DNA from: Fidelibacterota bacterium SCGC AAA003-L08
Lineage (GTDB): Bacteria; Fidelibacterota; Marinisomatia; SCGC-AAA003-L08; D37C17
Direction: 5' to 3'
Assembly (NCBI GenBank): GCA_000405805.1
Contig: ASPJ01000011.1
Coordinates: forward strand, 1 to 28,434
DNA length: 28,434 nt
Below the pieces are notes generated by a model. The model ran no database searches, had not been told where the DNA came from, and was given only the letters and a program-made list of their open reading frames with translations. Made by a program: the position numbers and the translations under genes. Of this stretch, positions 17,465-24,624 are shown one piece after another; position 1 is the stretch's first letter; every line of letters begins with the position of its first letter.

Positions 17465-18821
17465 GAAAGTTTTAATTGCCAACAGAGGGGAAATTGCTCT
17501 TCGTATTATTCGTGCATGTAAAGAGCTGAATATACAAACCGTCGCCGTATACTCAGAGTGTGATGATTTGTCCTTACATGCTACTTTTGCAGATGAAGCT
17601 ATATGTATAGGCCCAGCAGATAGCAGGAAGAGTTATTTAAATATTCCTGCAATTATATCTGCTGCAGAACTGACTAATGCAGATGCAATACACCCAGGGT
17701 ACGGTTTTCTATCAGAAAGCGCTGAATTTGCATCTATATGTATTGACCAAAATATTGCATTTATTGGTCCTAATACAAAAATAATATCTACAATGGGCAA
17801 TAAATCGATTGCAAAAGAGACGGTAAGGAATGCAGGTGTACCTGTAATTCCAGGATCGAAAGATATTGTTGATTTAGAAAATATACATAGTATAGCTAAT
17901 GAGATTGGTTACCCTGTAATCCTTAAAGCAAGCGCAGGTGGTGGGGGAAAAGGAATGCGCATTGTTTATTCTCAGGAAGAAATAAATAAGGCTTACGAAG
18001 ATGCAAAGTTAGAATCCGAGTTATCTTTTAATAATGGCGATATTTACTTGGAAAAATATATTCATAAGCCAAGACATATTGAAATTCAGATTCTAGCAGA
18101 TACTCATGGAAATATTATTGGTTTAGGTGAAAGAGAATGCACTATTCAAAGGAGACATCAGAAAATACTTGAAGAATCTCCCTCTGTCGCTATCAACGAT
18201 GCTTTAAGAAAACAAATGAATGACTCTGCTGTCGATGTAGCAAGAACATGTAATTATGTTGGAGCTGGAACTGTTGAATTTTTATTAGATTCTAATAACA
18301 ATTACTATTTTATGGAGATGAATACAAGAATTCAAGTAGAACACCCTGTTACAGAAATGGTTTTAGGAATTGATTTAATTAAACATCAAATAATGTGTCA
18401 TGCTAATCACAAACTTCCTGGATGGATGGTTAACCTTAAACCAAGAGGGCATGCCATTGAATGTAGAATTAATGCAGAGGATCCAGGCAATAATTTTATG
18501 CCTTCACCCGGTTTGATTAGCAGCTTTCATATGCCGGGAGGTATGAATATTCGAGTTGATACTCATGTGTATTCAGGATACAAAGTCCCTTCGAATTACG
18601 ATTCTATGATTGCTAAATTAATTGTTCATGGTTTAGATAGAGAGGATGCTATCAATAAAATGTTATCAGCATTAGATGAATTTGTAATTGAGGGGATTAA
18701 TACTATAATACCATATCATAAACAAATACTAAATGATAAGAATTTTAAAACTGGAAGCTTTGATACAAGTTTTATTGAAAATTTTAATTATATAATAGGG
18801 AATGAGAATGAAAGTAATTGA
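17457..18821 (+). CDS. accC: Biotin carboxylase subunit of acetyl-CoA carboxylase
   Basis: AccC carboxylates biotin on AccB using ATP and bicarbonate. The preferred start is the ATG at 17457, giving MFKKVLIANRGEIALRI, the normal family beginning (454 residues). The in-frame ATG at 17439 would add six residues inside accB. Domains in order are the biotin-carboxylase N-domain (HPGYGFLSESAEFA), the ATP-grasp domain with the glycine-rich loop (ASAGGGGKGMRIV) and catalytic EMNTRIQVEHPVTE, and the C-domain (RGHAIECRINAEDP, then the segment ending MIAKLIVHG). It is a stand-alone carboxylase, not a fused pyruvate or propionyl-CoA carboxylase subunit. The 3' end overlaps gcvH by 14 bases. Confidence 0.96.
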   Translation: MFKKVLIANRGEIALRIIRACKELNIQTVAVYSECDDLSLHATFADEAICIGPADSRKSYLNIPAIISAAELTNADAIHPGYGFLSESAEFASICIDQNIAFIGPNTKIISTMGNKSIAKETVRNAGVPVIPGSKDIVDLENIHSIANEIGYPVILKASAGGGGKGMRIVYSQEEINKAYEDAKLESELSFNNGDIYLEKYIHKPRHIEIQILADTHGNIIGLGERECTIQRRHQKILEESPSVAINDALRKQMNDSAVDVARTCNYVGAGTVEFLLDSNNNYYFMEMNTRIQVEHPVTEMVLGIDLIKHQIMCHANHKLPGWMVNLKPRGHAIECRINAEDPGNNFMPSPGLISSFHMPGGMNIRVDTHVYSGYKVPSNYDSMIAKLIVHGLDREDAINKMLSALDEFVIEGINTIIPYHKQILNDKNFKTGSFDTSFIENFNYIIGNENESN

Positions 18822-19185
18822 AGATTTTAAATATACAAAAGAACATGAATGGATTAATATAAGTGATAATTCTGCAACCATAGGAATAACTGATTTTGCG
18901 CAAGGAGAATTAGGAGATGTTGTGTTTGTAGAACTTCCAAATAGAGAAGATTCATTTTCAAAAAATGATGTGTTCGGTACAGTAGAAGCTATTAAAACAG
19001 TTGCAGATTTATATATTCCTGTATCAGGGAAAGTTATTGCCATCAATGAAGAATTGGAATCAAACCCAGAATTAATTAATTCTAATCCTTACGATAAGGG
19101 TTGGGTTATTAAAATTGAATTAAATAATCCTTCTGAACTTGATACATTATTGGATAATAATCAATATAAGAAATTAATTAGTTAA
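18808..19185 (+). CDS. gcvH: Glycine cleavage system H protein
   Basis: GcvH carries a lipoyl arm that moves the aminomethyl group between the P, T and L proteins of glycine cleavage. Two in-frame ATGs exist, at 18802 and 18808. AGGG at 18797-18800 is well spaced only for 18808, so that start is chosen (125 residues). The start of the protein (about residues 7-15) reads FKYTKEHEW, the family pattern. The lipoylated lysine is Lys-63 in VEAIKTVADLY. The fold runs to the end with the usual NSNPYDKGWVIKI. It overlaps the end of accC by 14 bases and gcvPA by one base (TAATG). In some bacteria a stand-alone GcvH is also a lipoate relay; here gcvPA adjacency supports the glycine role. Confidence 0.95.
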   Translation: MKVIEDFKYTKEHEWINISDNSATIGITDFAQGELGDVVFVELPNREDSFSKNDVFGTVEAIKTVADLYIPVSGKVIAINEELESNPELINSNPYDKGWVIKIELNNPSELDTLLDNNQYKKLIS

Positions 19186-20501
19186 TGCCATACATACCTA
19201 TTACAGATAGTCAAGAAAAAGAGATGCTTAATTTTCTAGGCTTTAAAAATTATGATGAATTATTAAACATTATACCTAAAGGATTAAGGATTAATGGTGA
19301 TATGGGGCTCGAAGAAGGATTATCTGAATTTGATATAGAGAAAAATATTGAAAATTTAATGAGTAAAAATAACCCAGCTTCAAAGGGGCTATGCTTTCTA
19401 GGCGCTGGTTCTTACGATCATTATATTCCAAAAATAGTAGATTTCATAGCATCAAGGTCTGAGTTTTATACTGCATATACCCCTTATCAATCTGAAGTAA
19501 GTCAGGGTACTTTACAGTATTTATTTGAATTTCAATCAATGATTTGCGAATTAAGCGGAATGGATGTAGCAAATGCTTCATTGTATGATGGCGCTTCTGC
19601 AGTTGCTGAAGCATGTTCTCTTGCAATTAATACTACGAGAAAAAATAAATTAGCAATCTCTAGCTCAATTAATCCAAGGTATCTAGAGGTTGTACAAACA
19701 TATATGCAGAATAGAGATGTATTAATTGACATTTTACCATCTAAAAATGGAATTACTGATATTGATAGGATTAAATCATTTAAAGATGAATATGCGGCAA
19801 TAGTAATTCAAACACCTAATTACTGGGGTTTATTAGAGGATATATCGAAATTTAAAATTAACGATAATACTCTATTAGTTTCAGTTAGTGATCCTATTTC
19901 GTTATCTATAATGGATTCCCCAAGAAATATGGGAGCAGATATTTATGTTGGAGAAGGACAAGTTCTAGGGAATTACATGTCTTATGGAGGACCATACCTA
20001 GGGTTATTTGCTACAACTCAAAAATATATACGAAAACTCCCAGGACGAATTGTAGGAAAAACATTAGATAGAGATGGGAAAGAAGGGTTTACATTAACAT
20101 TACAAACAAGAGAACAGCATATACGTAGAGAAAGTGCCACCTCAAATATTTGTACTAATCAGGGATTATTAGCCCTACGCGCTACAATCTACATGTCAAT
20201 TGTAGGAAAAAGAATGTCAGATTTGGCTAAAATATGTTATAACAAATCTCAATATGCAGCTGATTTAATAGATAAATTAAATGGTTTTTCAGTTCCTTAT
20301 GGTCGACAATTTATAAAAGAATTTCTTGTAAAAACTCCAGTTTCATCAAAAGATATTGTTCGAGATGCATTAGATAATAATATTTTTCTTCAATCTATAG
20401 ATAAAAATAATAAATCATTCCTTCTTGTCAGTGTGACTGAAAAACGAACCAAATCAGATATTAAACAATTAGTTAAGTTTCTAAAAAATTATGAAGAATA
20501 A
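19185..20501 (+). CDS. gcvPA: Glycine dehydrogenase (decarboxylating) subunit 1
   Basis: This is the alpha subunit of the two-part P protein, which decarboxylates glycine and passes the aminomethyl group to GcvH. The 438 residues match the usual subunit-1 length. Recognisable family segments are FLGAGSYDHYIPKIVD, the run ending YTPYQSEVSQGTLQ, GMDVANASLYDGASAVAEA, and the region around LQTREQHIRRESATSNICT. The PLP-binding lysine of the enzyme lies on subunit 2 (GcvPB), which is not encoded next to it; the following gene is a GGGP synthase-like protein. The system must therefore be completed elsewhere in the genome (gcvPB, gcvT, lpd). The ATG overlaps the gcvH stop by one base, and the 3' end overlaps the next gene by 11 bases. 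Confidence 0.94.
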   Translation: MPYIPITDSQEKEMLNFLGFKNYDELLNIIPKGLRINGDMGLEEGLSEFDIEKNIENLMSKNNPASKGLCFLGAGSYDHYIPKIVDFIASRSEFYTAYTPYQSEVSQGTLQYLFEFQSMICELSGMDVANASLYDGASAVAEACSLAINTTRKNKLAISSSINPRYLEVVQTYMQNRDVLIDILPSKNGITDIDRIKSFKDEYAAIVIQTPNYWGLLEDISKFKINDNTLLVSVSDPISLSIMDSPRNMGADIYVGEGQVLGNYMSYGGPYLGLFATTQKYIRKLPGRIVGKTLDRDGKEGFTLTLQTREQHIRRESATSNICTNQGLLALRATIYMSIVGKRMSDLAKICYNKSQYAADLIDKLNGFSVPYGRQFIKEFLVKTPVSSKDIVRDALDNNIFLQSIDKNNKSFLLVSVTEKRTKSDIKQLVKFLKNYEE

Positions 20502-21231
20502 TATTTATCAATTCTTGAGTAATTTAAAATATAGAACTGGGGCTTTAGCCTTAATAGACCCTGATTCCAAAAATGATAAAAAACTTGATGATATTATCGA
20601 AAAAGCTAATTTACCAGAGTTTGATGCAATTCTAGTTGGAGGCAGTTCTCTGGATGATAATAAATATCATCATAGAATAAAGAAAATTAAAAATTCAACT
20701 TCAAAACCTGTAATATTATTCCCAGGATCTTCTAATCAAATAAATAAAAATGTAGATGCAATTTTCTATTTAAGTCTCATAAGCGGAAGAAATCCTAAAT
20801 ATCTGATTGAGGAACATATTAAATCATCAAAATCAATCCATAAACTAGATATCGAAACTATCCCTGTTGGATATATCCTTATTGATGGGGATAAAATATC
20901 TGCTGTTGAAAAAATAAGCAATACAATCCCTATTAATTCATCAGAGGTTGATAAAATTGTCTCTCACGCTCTTGCAGGTCAATATCTAGGTCATAAATTT
21001 ATATTCTTAGAATCAGGAAGTGGAGCTAAAAAATCAGCAGGTTCTAATTTAATCAAAATATTAAAAAATTATCTAGATATACCCTTGATTGTTGGAGGAG
21101 GTATTAAAACTTTTGATGATGTCAAAAATATTAAGGACTCTAGCCCAAATTTTATAGTAATTGGGAATCTTCTTGAGTCAGATGAAAGTATCATTAATAT
21201 TAAAGAGATGTTACAGTTAATACATGAATAA
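20491..21231 (+). CDS. Geranylgeranylglyceryl phosphate synthase-like protein (GGGPS/PcrB family)
   Basis: This family joins a polyprenyl diphosphate to glycerol-1-phosphate, making the first ether bond of archaeal-type lipids. The 246 residues form a TIM barrel with family landmarks in order: GALALIDPD (17-25), ILVGGSSL (47-54), FPGSSNQI (78-85) with DAIFYLSLISGRNP following (89-102), GYILIDG, HALAGQYLG (159-167), the stretch LESGSGA near 173-179 with Glu-174, and PLIVGGGIKTFDD (198-210). The FPGSS and SLISGRNP segments resemble the group II enzymes of Archaea and Bacteroidetes rather than Firmicute PcrB. Chain length and product cannot be predicted here. It overlaps gcvPA and the recombinase, which seem functionally unrelated, so the context is uninformative. 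Confidence 0.85.
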   Translation: MKNNIYQFLSNLKYRTGALALIDPDSKNDKKLDDIIEKANLPEFDAILVGGSSLDDNKYHHRIKKIKNSTSKPVILFPGSSNQINKNVDAIFYLSLISGRNPKYLIEEHIKSSKSIHKLDIETIPVGYILIDGDKISAVEKISNTIPINSSEVDKIVSHALAGQYLGHKFIFLESGSGAKKSAGSNLIKILKNYLDIPLIVGGGIKTFDDVKNIKDSSPNFIVIGNLLESDESIINIKEMLQLIHE

Positions 21232-22171
21232 AGATATAGAAAAAGAGCACCACCCTTTACTTCAAGTTGTTAAAAAATATATTATTTACTTGCAATTTGA
21301 AAGGCGTTTAAGTAGTAATACAACGGGCTCATATTACAATGATTTAAAGAGGTATTCTGATTTTCTGTTTTATAATTTCAATATTAAAAAACCTGAAAAA
21401 ATTTACAAAACACATATTGACAAATATTTAGATAAATGTTTAAAGTATTTACCTGATAATAATAAAGTAAAGTACAAAGGTTCTTCGCTATCAAGAAATT
21501 TATCATCAATAAAAGGATTCCATGATTATCTGCTATTAAATAACTTGGTTAAAATAAATCCAATTGAAGATATTGATTTCCCTAAAATAAATAAACAACT
21601 TCCCTCAGTACTATCTATTGAAGAAATGAATAATTTGCTTGAGACTATTAAAAATTCAGAAAAATCCTCTCTAAGGGATTATTGTATTGTTTTGGTTTTG
21701 TATGCTACGGGTATAAGAGTATCTGAATTAATAAATTTATCATTGATTAATTTTATTAAAGATGAAAACATTGTTAGAATTATAGGTAAGGGTGATAAAG
21801 AAAGGATTGTTCCTATGAGTTCTAAAGATATAGATTCTCTTAATAAATATATTTTTAAAGAGAGATCAGTCCTATGCAAGAAATCTAGAAGTAATGGGTA
21901 TCTTTTTTTAAATAATAGAGGATCTAAAATTTCGAGAGTATCTATATGGAAAATATTAAAAAAATATTCTATTCAATCTGAAATAAATAAAAATATTAGT
22001 CCTCATACTTTACGGCATACTTTTGCTACTCATCTATTGCAGGGAGGAGCAGATTTGAGAATAGTCCAAGAGTTGTTAGGGCATGCAGATATAGCGACTA
22101 CTCAAATATATACTCATTTAGATAAAAACAATTTAATTGATATTTATAATAAATATCACCCAAGGAGTTAA
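21224..22171 (+). CDS. xerD: Tyrosine recombinase XerC/XerD
   Basis: Xer recombinases resolve chromosome dimers at dif before division. The 315 residues have an N-terminal SAM-like core-binding domain (about 12-108, YLQFERRLSSNTTGSYYNDL) and a C-terminal catalytic domain with the full set of active-site residues: Arg-165 (TGIRVSEL), Lys-189 (GKGDKER), His-261 and Arg-264 (HTLRHTFATHLL), His-287 (LLGHADI) and the nucleophile Tyr-296 (TTQIYTHLD). The short C-terminus ending YHPRS is typical of housekeeping Xer proteins, not phage integrases, and no att sites or cargo are nearby. Whether it is XerC, XerD or the sole Xer is not resolved; the symbol is provisional. The ATG overlaps the upstream stop by 8 bases. 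Confidence 0.88.
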   Translation: MNKDIEKEHHPLLQVVKKYIIYLQFERRLSSNTTGSYYNDLKRYSDFLFYNFNIKKPEKIYKTHIDKYLDKCLKYLPDNNKVKYKGSSLSRNLSSIKGFHDYLLLNNLVKINPIEDIDFPKINKQLPSVLSIEEMNNLLETIKNSEKSSLRDYCIVLVLYATGIRVSELINLSLINFIKDENIVRIIGKGDKERIVPMSSKDIDSLNKYIFKERSVLCKKSRSNGYLFLNNRGSKISRVSIWKILKKYSIQSEINKNISPHTLRHTFATHLLQGGADLRIVQELLGHADIATTQIYTHLDKNNLIDIYNKYHPRS

Positions 22172-22178
22172 CTGTAGT

Positions 22179-22835
22179 ATGCAATTAGGTTTAATTCAAT
22201 ATATCTTATCTGAACCACCTCAATATGATATGTTCATTATATTAGTGGCGACTATTACCTTCTCATTATGTTTCCATGAATTTGCCCATGGCTATGTGGC
22301 GTATCGATTAGGAGATAATACTGCAGCCTATTCAGGAAGATTAACTTTAAATCCGATCGCCCATCTTGACCCAATAGGCTCATTAATGATGTTATTTATT
22401 GGTTTTGGTTATGCAAAGCCAGTACCGGTAAACCCTATGAATTTAAAAAATCCAAGACAAGATATGATAAAGATTGCATTTGCAGGTCCTGCATCGAACC
22501 TAATTTTATGTTTTTCTGGCTGTATGGCAATAAGGGTTTTTTATGATTTTATTGCTTATAATTCTATGGGGCCAGCACTCCTTATTTTCTCTATGATTAA
22601 CATGATGTTAGCTATATTTAACCTAATTCCTATACACCCGCTTGATGGAGGACAGATTTTTGGGTCAATACTATCAAAAAAAAATACAGAACTTGCATGG
22701 AAATTACAGACATATGGTCCCCAGGTATTGTTTGGAATTATAATTTTCAGCATGTTTAGTGGATTTTCAATCATAGGTTTAATAATGAAACCATTTATGC
22801 ATTTAGTTTTTTTATTAGCAGGTATCCCTTTTTAA
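22179..22835 (+). CDS. Site-2 protease family membrane metalloprotease (M50)
   Basis: This is an integral membrane zinc protease of the compact S2P/SpoIVFB-like group (YwhC/Rip-type). The start at 22179 is preferred: AAGGAG at 22162-22167 precedes it by 11 bases and it avoids a long overlap with xer. This gives 218 residues. The zinc motif HEFAH is at 33-37 inside the first membrane segment, followed by GYVAYRLGD. The third ligand region is NLIPIHPLDGGQ (Asn-148, Asp-156). The FGYAKPVPVNPMNL segment at about 76-89 is typical. About five membrane segments are expected. No PDZ domain is present, which distinguishes it from RseP. Substrate unknown; members of this subgroup are widespread housekeeping proteins. 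Confidence 0.9.
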   Translation: MQLGLIQYILSEPPQYDMFIILVATITFSLCFHEFAHGYVAYRLGDNTAAYSGRLTLNPIAHLDPIGSLMMLFIGFGYAKPVPVNPMNLKNPRQDMIKIAFAGPASNLILCFSGCMAIRVFYDFIAYNSMGPALLIFSMINMMLAIFNLIPIHPLDGGQIFGSILSKKNTELAWKLQTYGPQVLFGIIIFSMFSGFSIIGLIMKPFMHLVFLLAGIPF

Positions 22836-22837
22836 AT

Positions 22838-22957
22838 ATGAGCAAGTTAAGAGACCAATCATTCAGGAGAGAATCAAGTACTCGAAAAATCATTAAAAAT
22901 GTATTAATCTTAGCATTGATAATAGTAATACTTATTTATTTAAAGGATATTCTATGA
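22838..22957 (+). CDS. Small single-pass membrane protein, 39 residues, hypothetical
   Basis: A short open frame starts with ATG 2 bases after the protease gene and ends in TGA overlapping the ftcD start as ATGA (22954-22957). The product begins MSKLRDQSFRRESSTRK, a polar, strongly basic stretch. A hydrophobic helix of about 16 residues follows (NVLILALIIVILIYL, residues 21-35), then KDIL. This is the pattern of a small inner-membrane protein with its N-terminus in the cytoplasm. It fills the whole gap between two genes, and the ATGA junction suggests translational coupling. No clear ribosome binding site precedes it, but coupling with the upstream stop could serve. Function is not recognised. 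A chance frame is possible. Confidence 0.55.
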   Translation: MSKLRDQSFRRESSTRKIIKNVLILALIIVILIYLKDIL

Positions 22958-24624
22958 TAAAAATAATAGAATGTGTTCCAAATTTCAGTGAAGGCAATGA
23001 CGAAGCTGTTTTAAACTCTATTACAGCTGCTATTACATCAGTAGATGGAATTACTTTATTAGATGTTGACCCCGGAAAAGATACCAACAGAACCGTTGTA
23101 ACTTTTGTGGGAGACCCAGACAATGTAATTGAGGCTGCATTTCAGGCTATCAAGACAGCTTCACAGCTTATTGATATGACTAAACACAAAGGTACACATC
23201 CCAGAATGGGGGCAACAGATGTATGCCCATTAATACCAATTAAAAATACTACAATGGAAGAATGTATTGAATATTCAAAAATTCTAGCGAAAAAAGTTGC
23301 TAAAGAATTAAATATTCCTGTCTATCTGTATGAAAATTCTGCAACTAAGAACGATAGAGTTAATCTTTCCAATATTAGATCAGGTGAATTTGAAGGCATG
23401 TGTGATAAAATTAAAGATAAAAAATGGAAACCAGACTATGGTCCCGTACTCATGCCTAATAATGCAGGAGTTACAGCTATAGGGGCTAGGGAATTTTTAT
23501 TAGCTTATAATATCAACTTAAATACATGTGATAAAAAATTAGCATCTCATATAGCGCTTAATATAAGAGAAGCAGGCAGAGCAAAAAGAGATAAAAATGG
23601 CAAAATTATTCGTGATAAAAATGGAGTAATAGTTAAAGTCCTAGGTTCATTAAAATCAACAAAAGCTGTAGGATGGTATCTAGAAGAATATGGAATAGCA
23701 CAAGTTTCTATGAATTTAATAAATTATAATATTACTTCATTGCATGATGCTTTTGAGGAGGTTAGAAAAGAAGCAAACTCAATAGGATTAAGAGTCACGG
23801 GCAGTGAAATAGTAGGATTAGTCCCTCTTGAACCATTAATAATAGCAGGCAATTATTATTTAAAAAAGCAAAAATCATCTTTAGCAATTTCTGAAAAAAA
23901 TATTGTTCAATTTGCTATTAGGTCCCTTGGATTATCAGAAATATCCAGGTTTAATCCAAATAAAAAAATAATTAATTACATGCTTGAATCAGATAAGGAA
24001 AATTTGGTTAATTTATCTATTAATGATTTTGCAGATGAAGTCTCATCTAGTAGCCCTGCTCCAGGAGGAGGTAGTGTTAGCGCATTATCAGGTTCGTTGG
24101 GAGCTGCCTTAATGTCGATGGTATCTAATCTTACTTATAATAAAAAAGGATATGAAACAAATAATCAATTAGTTTCAGATATTGGGGTGTCAGCACAAGG
24201 ATTGAAAAAAGATTTATTAATATTGATTGATAAAGACACAGAAGCGTTTGATGGAATAATGCTAGCATTTAGATTGCCTAAGAAAACAAAAAATGAACAA
24301 AAGGATAGAGATAAAGCGATTTTAGCTGCTACGAAGAATGCTATAGATGTACCGTTATTAATAATGAAAAAGAGTAGTGAACTATTATATTTAATGAATG
24401 ACTTAATTAAGTATGGTAACAAAAACTCCTTGTCTGATGGAGCTGTTTCGATTGAATTGTTAATGACCTCAATACGCGGTGCTTACTATAATGTAAAAAT
24501 TAATTTAAAAGATATCCAAGATTCTAAATATATAAAATCTATTACCAAAGAAGCTGATTTAATATTAAACAAAGCATCTAATTGCTATAAAAAATTATTA
24601 AGAATTATTAATAAAGAGTTATAA
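22954..24624 (+). CDS. ftcD: Bifunctional glutamate formiminotransferase / formimino-THF cyclodeaminase
   Basis: FtcD moves the formimino group from formiminoglutamate (from histidine breakdown) to tetrahydrofolate, then releases ammonia to give methenyl-THF. The 556 residues match the fused form. The formiminotransferase domains (about 1-180 and 181-335) begin IIECVPNFSEGND and carry KGTHPRMGATDVCP with His-82, at the same position as the catalytic histidine of the mammalian enzyme. The cyclodeaminase domain (about 352-556) has FADEVSSSSPAPGGGSVSA. AAAGGA-like purines (AAAGGA at 22941-22946) give a good ribosome binding site. No hutH/U/I genes are adjacent, so the substrate source is unclear; a formyl-folate role is possible. 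It overlaps mutL by one base (TAATG). Confidence 0.95.
   Translation: MIKIIECVPNFSEGNDEAVLNSITAAITSVDGITLLDVDPGKDTNRTVVTFVGDPDNVIEAAFQAIKTASQLIDMTKHKGTHPRMGATDVCPLIPIKNTTMEECIEYSKILAKKVAKELNIPVYLYENSATKNDRVNLSNIRSGEFEGMCDKIKDKKWKPDYGPVLMPNNAGVTAIGAREFLLAYNINLNTCDKKLASHIALNIREAGRAKRDKNGKIIRDKNGVIVKVLGSLKSTKAVGWYLEEYGIAQVSMNLINYNITSLHDAFEEVRKEANSIGLRVTGSEIVGLVPLEPLIIAGNYYLKKQKSSLAISEKNIVQFAIRSLGLSEISRFNPNKKIINYMLESDKENLVNLSINDFADEVSSSSPAPGGGSVSALSGSLGAALMSMVSNLTYNKKGYETNNQLVSDIGVSAQGLKKDLLILIDKDTEAFDGIMLAFRLPKKTKNEQKDRDKAILAATKNAIDVPLLIMKKSSELLYLMNDLIKYGNKNSLSDGAVSIELLMTSIRGAYYNVKINLKDIQDSKYIKSITKEADLILNKASNCYKKLLRIINKEL

Noticed and set aside
21224..22171. Tyrosine recombinase as the integrase of a mobile element
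   Set aside because: It has the length and C-terminus of housekeeping Xer proteins, is overlapped into a core operon, and has no att-like repeats or cargo around it.
22137..22178. Upstream ATG of the M50 protease gene
   Set aside because: It would overlap xer by 35 bases without a ribosome binding site. AAGGAG correctly spaces the ATG at 22179.
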